In this document: one piece after another, positions 23,742-32,010 of the stretch
How positions within the stretch are numbered: position 1 is the first letter of the stretch
Layout: every line of letters starts with the position of its first letter
Assembly: GCA_022821585.1 (NCBI GenBank)
Contig: JAJEDI010000079.1
Coordinates: 1-32,010 of the forward strand
Direction: 5' to 3'
Source of the DNA: Caldilineaceae bacterium
GTDB lineage: Bacteria; Chloroflexota; Anaerolineae; Caldilineales; Caldilineaceae
Length of the DNA stretch: 32,010 bases
Made by a program: the position numbers and the translations under genes
The notes under the pieces: generated by a model
The model's input: only the letters and a program-made list of their open reading frames with translations
What the model was told of the DNA's origin: nothing
Database searches by the model: none

Positions 23742-25940
23742 CTACACCGGCTCCACGAAGACGCGGACGTCGTAGAAGCTGGCTGAGGCGCCCATGTCGG
23801 TCTCGTCCTGGGGGGTGAGCTGGTTGACGTTGCGGCCGTCGGGGCTGTGTTTGTTCCACCAGATGCCGGGAGCGAGGACGGTGCCGGCCATGATCTCTTC
23901 GGTGACGCGGGCGGTGAGCTCGACCTCGCCGAGCTCATTCCAGACGCGCAGCCAGGCGCCTTCCTCGATGCGGCGGGCGGAGGCGTCGTGCGGATGGATC
24001 CAGAGCAGGGGTTCGCGCTCGCGGCCGCGGAAACGCTCAAGGTGCGAGAAGGACGAATTGAGGAAGGAATGGGCCGGCGGCGAAATACAGGCAAGCGAAT
24101 GCGGATCCTGCTCCGCCTGGACGCTGCCGTTCTCTTTCTCCTCACTCCTCGCCCCACTCTCCTCGCTCTTGGGCGGCGTGTAGGTGGGCAGCGGATCGTA
24201 GCCGTCCTGCGCCATGCGTTGGCTGTAGAACTCGCACTTGCCGCTCGGTGTGGGGAAGTTGCCCTCGGCGAAGGGCAGATAGGGTTGGGGCAGGTTGAGG
24301 CGCACGAACCCCTTCTCCAGCAGGGCCTCCCAGGTAACCGTCTCGTAGATAGGATGATGCTGCGCCTCGATGAAGCTGCGCAGGACGGTCTCGTCGTCCT
24401 CGTAGAAGCCGCTGTCGGTGTAGCCCATGGCCTGGGCGAGGCCGCGGAAGATGGCGCTGTTGGGCCGCGCCTCGCCCACCGGTGGGATCGCTGGCCGGTT
24501 GAGTGCTAAGAAATGGTGACCGTACATGCGCTGTAGGTCCCAGTGCTCGGCCTGCGTGGTGGCGGGCAAGAGATAGTCGGCGTAGTCGGCGGTGTCGGTC
24601 TGGAAGTGCTCCAGGACGACGGTGAACAGGTCCTCGCGCGCCAGGCCGGCCTGGACCGATGACTGGTCGGGTGCGACGGCGGCGGGGTTGCTGTTGTAGA
24701 CGATCAGGGCCTTGACCGGCGGGCCGGCATCGTCGGGCGCGGGCTTGCGGTCCACGGGCCGGGGCGCGTAGTGGGACGCGGCGAGGCGGGTGCGGTCGAG
24801 GCTGAGGGCGTCGCCGAGGCGGTTCATGTTGATGGTGCGGGGGATGCGTCCGGCGAGGAGGTCGGGCCGTTCCAGGCCGCTCTTTTCGAGGTGGCGCAGC
24901 TGTCCGCTGACGCTGAGTTGGATGCCGCCGCCCTGTTCGCGCCAGGCCCCGATCAGGGCGGGCAGACAGGTGATGTTGCGCATCGCCATGCCGCCGCCGT
25001 AGTGGCGTTGCAGGCCGTAGTTGACCCGGATGGCTGCGGGTCTCGTCGTGGCATAGTCTCGCGCCAGTTCGCGGATCCGGTCGGCCGGGACCCCGGTGAT
25101 CCGGGCCGCGCGCTGGGGCGGCCATTCCTGCAGGCGTTCGGCCAGTTGCTCGAAGCCGACCGTGTGCGCGGCCACGTAGTCGCGGTCGTGCAGGTCGGCG
25201 TTGACGATCTCGTGCATCATGCCCAACGCGAGTGCGCCGTCGGTCCCGGGGCGGATGGGCAGCCACTCGTCGGCGGCCCTGGCGGTGCGGGTGCGGGCCG
25301 GGTCGATGACGATGACGCGTGCGCCCTGTTTGCGCGCGTCCTGGATAAAGGGCCAGAGGTGCAGGTTGCTCGTGAGGGTGTTGCTGCCCCAGATCAGGAT
25401 CAGGCGGGCGTGGGCGTAGTCTTCCGACTCGATGCCGATGGTTGAGCCGATCGTATAGAGGTAGCCTTCGAAGCCGGCCTCGGAACAGATCGTGTAGGCG
25501 AGGCGGCTGGCGCCCATCTGCTGGAAAAAGCGGTCGGAGATGCCGTGTTGCTGCAGAAATCCCATGGTGCCGGCGTAGGCGTAGGGCAGAACCGCCTCCG
25601 GTCCCCATTCGTTGATGACGCCTTGAAGACGGGCGGCGATCTCCGCCAGCGCCTCTCGCCAGGAGACGCGCTCAAAGCGGCCGCTGCCTTTGGGCCCGAC
25701 GCGGCGCAGGGGGTGGGTCAACCTGTCGGCATGGTAGACGCGTTCGAGATAGCGGTCGACCTTGCCGCACAACGTGCCCTGCGTCACCGGGTGGTCGGCG
25801 CAGCCCCAGATATCCAGCGCCCGCTCGCTTTTTTTGTCCACAGCAATCTGCCAGCTGCATGTATCGGGGCAGTCGTGCGGGCAGGCGCCGGTTACGATGC
25901 GGACGGCGGGATTCTTTTCATAGAGGGCGAGTTTCGACAT
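23742..25940 (-). CDS. Molybdopterin-dependent oxidoreductase (DMSO-reductase superfamily)
   Basis: A 732-residue bis-molybdopterin-guanine-dinucleotide oxidoreductase catalytic subunit. N-terminal [13 protein letters not shown] with Cys20, Cys24, Cys28 and distant Cys58 ligates one [4Fe-4S] cluster. The superfamily body follows: [20 protein letters not shown] (~residue 180), [34 protein letters not shown], and a C-terminal MGD-binding beta-barrel (~615-732) with [14 protein letters not shown] and [16 protein letters not shown]. No twin-arginine signal is present, so it is probably cytoplasmic. No electron-transfer or membrane subunit is adjacent. A low-complexity insert (~585-620), partly encoded by heptamer repeats, sits in the loop before the C-terminal domain. 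Substrate is not determinable; formate, thiosulfate and sulfoxide enzymes share this layout. The start has only a weak ribosome binding site. Confidence 0.9.
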   Translation of the reverse strand: MSKLALYEKNPAVRIVTGACPHDCPDTCSWQIAVDKKSERALDIWGCADHPVTQGTLCGKVDRYLERVYHADRLTHPLRRVGPKGSGRFERVSWREALAEIAARLQGVINEWGPEAVLPYAYAGTMGFLQQHGISDRFFQQMGASRLAYTICSEAGFEGYLYTIGSTIGIESEDYAHARLILIWGSNTLTSNLHLWPFIQDARKQGARVIVIDPARTRTARAADEWLPIRPGTDGALALGMMHEIVNADLHDRDYVAAHTVGFEQLAERLQEWPPQRAARITGVPADRIRELARDYATTRPAAIRVNYGLQRHYGGGMAMRNITCLPALIGAWREQGGGIQLSVSGQLRHLEKSGLERPDLLAGRIPRTINMNRLGDALSLDRTRLAASHYAPRPVDRKPAPDDAGPPVKALIVYNSNPAAVAPDQSSVQAGLAREDLFTVVLEHFQTDTADYADYLLPATTQAEHWDLQRMYGHHFLALNRPAIPPVGEARPNSAIFRGLAQAMGYTDSGFYEDDETVLRSFIEAQHHPIYETVTWEALLEKGFVRLNLPQPYLPFAEGNFPTPSGKCEFYSQRMAQDGYDPLPTYTPPKSEESGARSEEKENGSVQAEQDPHSLACISPPAHSFLNSSFSHLERFRGREREPLLWIHPHDASARRIEEGAWLRVWNELGEVELTARVTEEIMAGTVLAPGIWWNKHSPDGRNVNQLTPQDETDMGASASFYDVRVFVEPV
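24138..24168. repeat. Heptamer repeat inside the oxidoreductase CDS
   Basis: On the minus strand GAGCGAGGAGAGTGGGGCGA and the following GGAGTGAGGAG are variants of the AGGAGYG heptamer also seen at 12791. It encodes the Ser/Glu-rich linker before the C-terminal domain and keeps the reading frame. Confidence 0.6.
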
Positions 25941-26312
25941 GGTATCGGCTCATGAAAGTTGGTCAGCAGGGGAAAGCTCGTTACGCCCGGCGTCGGGCTG
26001 CTGCGGTTGGGGCATCAGTGTAGCAGTGAAATCGTGCAAGGCGAAATTGGCCCGTGAGAGCCCGGATGGATATGATAGGCGGATTGCGCTGCGTACGGCG
26101 CGTGCGTTGCTTGCAAGGCGGGGAAGTGGGGGGAGGGAGAGCGCCCTCTCCGGCGATCATGCAATCTGCACAAACAAACGTGGAAAATCGTTATTCGGAT
26201 TGTCCATAAATGGGCCGTAAGTGGCAGGGTATACTACTGTAGTTATCGATCCATCGTTTTGTATTCAGGTCAATAAGGACCCCACGCCATTTCTGAAAGG
26301 ATTAAGTGAGGA
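25941..26312. promoter_or_regulatory. Divergent intergenic region upstream of glutamine synthetase
   Basis: This spacer must carry promoters for both the oxidoreductase and the glutamine synthetase. A TATACT box (about 26231-26236) lies ~77 bases before ATG 26313 with no convincing -35 at the usual distance. I see no known riboswitch or nitrogen-regulator site. Confidence 0.35.
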
Positions 26313-27728
26313 ATGAAACTCAACGTAAGTTCAATTGCCGATCTGAACAGTGCCATTCAGGACAATCACATTCAGATGGTGGATGTCAAGTTTACCGATC
26401 TGTTCGGCCAGTGGCACCACTTCACAATGCCGGTTGAGGAGTTCGATGCGGATGATGCGGTCAATGAAGGGCTGGGCTTTGACGGCTCGTCGATTCGCGG
26501 TTTCCAGAGCATCGAGAACAGCGACATGGTGCTGCGATTGGATCCCTCGACCGCGATCATCGACCCGGTCTGCGCCATGCCCACACTGAGCGCGATTTGC
26601 AACGTCCATGACCCGCTTACGGGCGAAGCCTACAGCCGCGATCCTCGCAACGTCGCCGGCAAAGCGGTCAGCTACGTCGAAGCCGATGGCATTGCCGACA
26701 CCATCTTTGTCGGGCCGGAAGCCGAGTTTTTCATCTTTGACGGTGTTTCCTATGAGGCGGGCCGCCACACGGCCGGCTACTACGTGGACAGTGTGGAAGC
26801 GCCCTGGAATTCCGGTGAGTTGGGAGGAGGCCATTCGGTCGGGCTGAAGAGGGGTTACTTCCCGGTTTCTCCCTATGATACGCTGCAGGATGTCCGTTCC
26901 GAGATGACGCGCAAGATGATCGATGCGGGCATCGATATCGAAGTACATCACCACGAGGTGGGTACGGCAGGCCAGGCTGAGATCGACATGAAGTTCAAGC
27001 CGCTCCTGCAGATGGCCGACCAGGTACAGTTGTACAAATACATCATCAAGAACGTCGCCAAGGATAACGAGAAGACGGTGACGTTCATGCCGAAGCCGCT
27101 TTTCGAGGACAACGGTTCGGGAATGCACACGCACCTGAGCTTCTGGAAAGACGGCACGCCGCTTTTCGCCGGAGACCAGTACGCCGGCCTCAGCGAGATG
27201 GCGCTGCACTTTACCGGCGGCCTGTTGAAGCACATCAACTCGCTGCTGGCCTTCTGCGCCCCTCTGACCAACAGCTACCGCCGACTGGTTCCCGGCTATG
27301 AGGCCCCGGTGGTCGTGGCCTACTCGGCCCGCAACCGCTCTGCCGCCTGCCGCATCCCGATGTACAGCCAGTCACCGAATAGCAAGCGCATCGAGTTCCG
27401 CTGCCCCGACCCCGGCGCGAACCCGTACCTGGCCTTCGCAGCGATGGTGATGGCCGGCATGGACGGCATCAAGAACAAGATCGACCCGGGCGACCCGGCC
27501 GAGATTGACCTGTACGAAGAGGATGTCCTGAAAGAGGTGGAGATGGTGAAGGGCAGCCTGGGCGAGGTGCTGGACGCGCTCGAGGAAGACCACGACTACC
27601 TGCTCGAAGGCGGCGTCTTCACGCCGGACCTGCTGGATTCGTACATCGAGTACAAGCGGCTGGAAGAGGTGGATGCAGTCCGTCTGCGCCCGCATCCGCA
27701 GGAATTCGTGATGTACTACGGAATTTAG
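26313..27728 (+). CDS. glnA: Glutamine synthetase, type I
   Basis: Makes glutamine from glutamate, ammonia and ATP; a cytosolic dodecamer and the main route of ammonia assimilation. The 471-residue protein has the beta-grasp domain with [12 protein letters not shown], the metal-binding GPEAEFFIF and [15 protein letters not shown], the ammonium/ATP-site [18 protein letters not shown], and [13 protein letters not shown] with the catalytic Arg. Length and an extended C-terminus ([12 protein letters not shown]) resemble GSI-beta. The expected adenylylation segment is changed: a Tyr is kept in IDLYEEDV, but the surrounding DLPPEE of adenylylated enzymes is missing, so regulation by adenylylation is doubtful. 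A strong terminator follows 25 bases after the stop. Confidence 0.96.
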   Translation: MKLNVSSIADLNSAIQDNHIQMVDVKFTDLFGQWHHFTMPVEEFDADDAVNEGLGFDGSSIRGFQSIENSDMVLRLDPSTAIIDPVCAMPTLSAICNVHDPLTGEAYSRDPRNVAGKAVSYVEADGIADTIFVGPEAEFFIFDGVSYEAGRHTAGYYVDSVEAPWNSGELGGGHSVGLKRGYFPVSPYDTLQDVRSEMTRKMIDAGIDIEVHHHEVGTAGQAEIDMKFKPLLQMADQVQLYKYIIKNVAKDNEKTVTFMPKPLFEDNGSGMHTHLSFWKDGTPLFAGDQYAGLSEMALHFTGGLLKHINSLLAFCAPLTNSYRRLVPGYEAPVVVAYSARNRSAACRIPMYSQSPNSKRIEFRCPDPGANPYLAFAAMVMAGMDGIKNKIDPGDPAEIDLYEEDVLKEVEMVKGSLGEVLDALEEDHDYLLEGGVFTPDLLDSYIEYKRLEEVDAVRLRPHPQEFVMYYGI

Positions 27729-27753
27729 AAGAGTTACACTGAAAATTCTTAAC

Positions 27754-27799
27754 AACGAGGGGGCGGCGCGGCGCATTGTGTCTGCCCCCTTGTTCTTTT
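27754..27799 (+). terminator. Terminator between the two glutamine synthetase genes
   Basis: AACGAGGGGGC (27754-27764) pairs with GCCCCCTTGTT (27784-27794), 11 bp with one G-T pair, around a GC-rich loop, then CTTTT. The two synthetase genes are therefore probably separate transcripts. Confidence 0.8.
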
Positions 27800-27809
27800 G
27801 ATACTGACG

Positions 27810-27830
27810 GTTGTTCAGTTTTCAGTAGTT
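27810..27830. repeat. Short heptamer-like repeat upstream of second synthetase
   Basis: GTTGTTC-AGTTTTC-AGTAGTT, three seven-base units, right after the terminator. Resembles the 17280 and 17495 repeats in style. Confidence 0.35.
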
Positions 27831-27909
27831 CAGGCTCTGAATTTTCATGTTCACTCACTTCATCGATAAGGGCTGACTTCTGAAGACGATCTGAAAGGGG
27901 AAGGCAGAT

Positions 27910-29271
27910 ATGCTCTTGGATGCATTTGCAGACGAAAAACTGATGGAGACGCTGGAAAAGATCGACGACACGATCAAGAGACACAACGTGCGCTTTGTGC
28001 GTCTTCAGTTCAGCGATATCGTGGGCATCGTCAAGCAGGTTACGATCCCGATTGAACTCTGGGATCGCGCGGTTGAAAACGGTGTCTGGTTCGACGGCAG
28101 CTCGATTGAGGGATTCGCGCGCGTCGCTGAGAGCGACATGTATCTGGTGCCGGACCTGGATACATTCATGCCGATCCCCTGGGAGATGGAGCTGTCCACC
28201 GCCCGCGTTGTCTGTGATGTTTTCACCCCAAACGGAGATCCCTTTGCCGGCGATCCCCGTTATATTCTGCGCCGGCAGTTGAAGCGGGCCCAGGAGCTGG
28301 GCTTTGATTTCCTCGTCGGTCCGGAGCTGGAGTTTTTCCTGTTCCGGCGCCACCAGGATAACAGCCTTTACCCATTGACGCCCCACGACGAGGCGGGCTA
28401 TTTCGACGTGAGCTCTGATTCGGCGCATGGTGTGCGCCGCCAGATGGTTGATGCGCTGAACGCCCTGGGCATCAAGGTCGAGGCATCCCACCATGAGGTC
28501 GCCAGCGGGCAGAATGAGATCGACTTCCAGTACGGTCCTGCCTTGGCGGCAGCGGACAATACGATCACACTGCGGACAACGCTGAAGGCGATCGCGCAGA
28601 AGAACGGGCTTCACTGTACCTTCATGCCCAAGCCGATCACTGGGGTGAACGGGTCGGGCATGCACGTTCATCAGAGTCTGTGGCGATATGGTGAGGATGA
28701 GACCTGCATGTACGACGCCGACGATGAGTATGGCCTGAGCAAGACGGCGCTGCACTTCATCGCGGGGCAGCTTGCGCACGCAGCGGCGATCACCCCGATC
28801 ATCGCGCCGCTGGTGAACAGCTATAAGCGTCTGGTGCCCGGCTATGAGGCGCCGGTCTACATCTCGTGGGGGCGCACAAACCGCAGCGCGCTGATCCGCA
28901 TCCCCCGCATCAATCCCAACCGGACGCAGAGTACGCGCTGCGAACTACGCTGCCCGGATCCGAGCGCGAATCCCTACCTGGCCTTCGCGGTGATGCTGGC
29001 GGCGGGCCTCGACGGCGTCGAGCGCAAGCTGGACCCGCCGATGCCGGCCGAGGAGGACCTCTACCAGATGAACGGCGACCGCTCCGGGCTGGAGACGTTG
29101 CCGGGTAACCTGGGCGAGGCGCTGGATGCGCTGCGCGCGGACGAGGTGGTGCAGGACGCGCTGGGCCAGCACGTTTTCGAGCGCTATGTCGAGGCGAAAA
29201 CGCAGGAGTGGGACAGCTATCGCAATTTCGTAACGCAGTGGGAGCTGGACCGCTACCTGGGCGTGTATTAG
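27910..29271 (+). CDS. glnA: Second type I glutamine synthetase (GSI-alpha-like)
   Basis: A 453-residue paralogue of the preceding gene, clearly not a recent copy. It has WFDGSSIEGFARVAESDMYL, GPELEFFLF, ASHHEVASGQNEID, KPITGVNGSGMHVHQSLW and [13 protein letters not shown], so the active site appears complete. The Arg in SSIEGFAR is at the position of the feedback-inhibition Arg of GSI-alpha enzymes such as that of Bacillus subtilis, and the adenylylation loop is absent, so feedback regulation is the likely mode. Length also fits GSI-alpha. AAGG six bases before ATG 27910 supports the start. Two synthetases side by side suggest different regulation or ammonia affinity; one may act on another amine or substrate, as some GSI-like ligases do. 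Confidence 0.94.
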   Translation: MLLDAFADEKLMETLEKIDDTIKRHNVRFVRLQFSDIVGIVKQVTIPIELWDRAVENGVWFDGSSIEGFARVAESDMYLVPDLDTFMPIPWEMELSTARVVCDVFTPNGDPFAGDPRYILRRQLKRAQELGFDFLVGPELEFFLFRRHQDNSLYPLTPHDEAGYFDVSSDSAHGVRRQMVDALNALGIKVEASHHEVASGQNEIDFQYGPALAAADNTITLRTTLKAIAQKNGLHCTFMPKPITGVNGSGMHVHQSLWRYGEDETCMYDADDEYGLSKTALHFIAGQLAHAAAITPIIAPLVNSYKRLVPGYEAPVYISWGRTNRSALIRIPRINPNRTQSTRCELRCPDPSANPYLAFAVMLAAGLDGVERKLDPPMPAEEDLYQMNGDRSGLETLPGNLGEALDALRADEVVQDALGQHVFERYVEAKTQEWDSYRNFVTQWELDRYLGVY

Positions 29272-29375
29272 CGAGCGGCGGCCTGTACAGGCCGCGAGCG
29301 GCTGTAACCGCAGCCGTCCACATCCCCACCCGTGCGGCAACAGGCATGTAAGAGAACCGGGCGCGAGTTGAGACG

Positions 29376-29409
29376 CTCGCGGGCGTTGCAGACCTGCCCG
29401 CGAGTTTTT
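29376..29409 (+). terminator. Terminator after second glutamine synthetase
   Basis: Perfect 9-bp stem CTCGCGGGC/GCCCGCGAG with an 11-base loop, followed directly by TTTTT. It lies about 105 bases after the stop. Confidence 0.9.
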
Positions 29410-29555
29410 GCGTGCAGACCGGCGCGCTTGCGCCACGACTTCGGCCCCGGTGTCAACCCATTTCTGTGCACAGGCCCGGGGGCTCTCTTCTCCTCGTTCG
29501 ACGTTCTCCTGCCATATCGCCTCCCGATCGAGAAGAACTGCGTTATGGGAAAAAG

Positions 29556-29584
29556 TAGACAAACGGGCCATTCACAGGTACAAT
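29556..29584 (+). promoter_or_regulatory. Promoter of the RNase J gene
   Basis: TAGACA (29556-29561) and TACAAT (29579-29584), each one base from consensus, with an ideal 17-base spacer. The leader to ATG 29845 is about 250 bases, long enough for post-transcriptional control, as is known for autoregulated ribonuclease genes; no specific structure was identified. Confidence 0.65.
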
Positions 29585-29844
29585 GAAGGGGAATAACTGA
29601 ATCTGAGGAGCGAGTGTGGCCGCCGGCGCGAGCGTTTGTGCAATTTAGGGTGGCCGAAGGGTCAACGAATAAGGGTTCCCCCTTTATTTCGTCCTCTGCT
29701 CGCCCTGCGCGTATATGTTGAACTTTCAAACATAGAAGACTCTTTTTCGCGCTGGGAGCTGTTGCTACCCGGCGTTTTTGTATTAGACGAAATTCACGGC
29801 AACGCAGGCGTACCGCCTGTATTGCTTTACAAAGGAGAGATCGA

Positions 29845-31572
<1,728 letters not shown>

Positions 31573-31746
31573 GCGGCAGCCCGCGGCCGGAGGTAGTGGA
31601 AGCGGGTGCGCGGTCAGGCTGAAGCCGGCCCTTTTCGGAAACGGATGGACGGGGGAAATCCTGTTGCGGTGGGAAGACGCCCATCGTTCGGTTGCAAAGC
31701 GCGGGTAAAACGTCGGGTTTCAGAGCGTTTATACATTAAGAACTGA

Positions 31747-31775
31747 TTGGTGAAATCCGAGTTCATTGGTATACT
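31747..31775 (+). promoter_or_regulatory. Promoter ahead of leader element copy C
   Basis: TTGGTG (31747-31752), 17-base spacer, TATACT (31770-31775). The transcript would start near 31783 and run through the conserved element at 31872 and off the window, so the element is expected to be transcribed. Confidence 0.6.
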
Positions 31776-31871
31776 GTGCCGGGAACGTTTGTTCTTTCCC
31801 CGCGTAGCGCGTAATGAACGATTGGACCTTCATTGGCCGGTGCGATTCCTTACCACGGGCCGCGACCTAAC

Positions 31872-32010
31872 TAACCTGAGTTCGGAGTTAGATAGTGGTT
31901 GGCAATAGTGCCAACTCATTTTCGGGGAGATGAAGAGACGGCTTTTGGGGTTGCCAAGTGTAGGCAATCAGGCCGGCGATGAGATTGACAAGAAAGTTGG
32001 TGCTGCTGCG
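31872..32010 (+). other. Conserved leader-like element, copy C (runs to window end)
   Basis: Aligns with 4823-4942. It has TAACCTGAGTTCGGAGTT, hairpin GTTGGC-AATAGT-GCCAAC (31898-31915), then the core hairpin TTGCC-7 nt-GGCAA (31951-31967) and a tail ending ATTGAC. From an ATG at 31930 the sequence is also open to the window end, with the peptide LPSVGNQAGDEID matching the translated copies A and B, so it might instead be the start of a small or larger protein. A promoter lies about 100 bases upstream. Confidence 0.5.

Noticed and set aside
24142..25608. 488-residue minus-strand frame, extremely rich in Arg and Pro
   Set aside because: Alternate frame of the molybdopterin oxidoreductase, open only because of high GC.

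Overview
The window looks like a chromosomal segment of an uncultured member of the Chloroflexota, probably close to Caldilineales/Anaerolineae. The basis is the mix of gene families: plant-type leucine-rich-repeat (LRR) secreted proteins, an F420-0:glutamate ligase next to a YqeB-type molybdenum-hydroxylase maturation gene, RNase J, two type I glutamine synthetases and a small non-phage membrane protein. The base composition is GC-rich in the housekeeping genes and visibly lower in several accessory patches (about 1-1000, 10.1-12.1 kb, 21.3-23.6 kb). The taxonomic call is inference from gene content, not from a marker gene.

Layout. 1-2280 is a decayed accessory strip: two terminal remnants of IS3-type elements, one plausible small gene and weak ORFs. 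2291-3434 is a solitary glycine-betaine-type binding lipoprotein with its own terminator, followed by a frameshifted aldolase remnant. 3723-10057 holds two LRR proteins, a cytoplasmic-looking 250-residue one and a 1,624-residue secreted LRR/LRR/trypsin-like protease/SH3 protein. Between them lie two copies of a conserved leader-like element that appears a third time at the window end. 10.1-12.3 kb carries a palindromic repeat cluster and a small gene resembling a PD-(D/E)XK nuclease, enclosed by two ~384-bp direct repeats that duplicate the 3' end of the neighbouring glycosyltransferase gene.

12.1-14.9 kb (minus strand) is an overlapping three-gene run: threonylcarbamoyl-AMP synthase, a GT4 glycosyltransferase and a WecG/TagA glycosyltransferase. 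15.0-16.75 kb (plus) is an overlapping YqeB-CofE pair, then tRNA-Arg(CCG) on the minus strand with a clear terminator. 17.6-21.3 kb holds a PLP aminotransferase, a leucyl aminopeptidase and a membrane protein. 21.95-23.58 kb is a translationally coupled pair: a DUF4365-like PD-(D/E)XK protein and an unrecognised 376-residue protein, the best candidate here for an undescribed system. 23.7-25.9 kb is a molybdopterin oxidoreductase (minus). 26.3-31.6 kb is nitrogen assimilation (two glutamine synthetases, each followed by a strong terminator) and RNase J.

Two patterns run across gene boundaries. Seven-base-periodic (heptamer) tandem repeats recur from about 12.8 to 27.8 kb, inside coding sequence, in promoters and even in a ribosome binding site. 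The three-copy leader element has conserved hairpins, one with compensatory changes, and is also conserved when translated, so its nature (RNA or peptide) is open. All calls were made by reading; no database search was possible.
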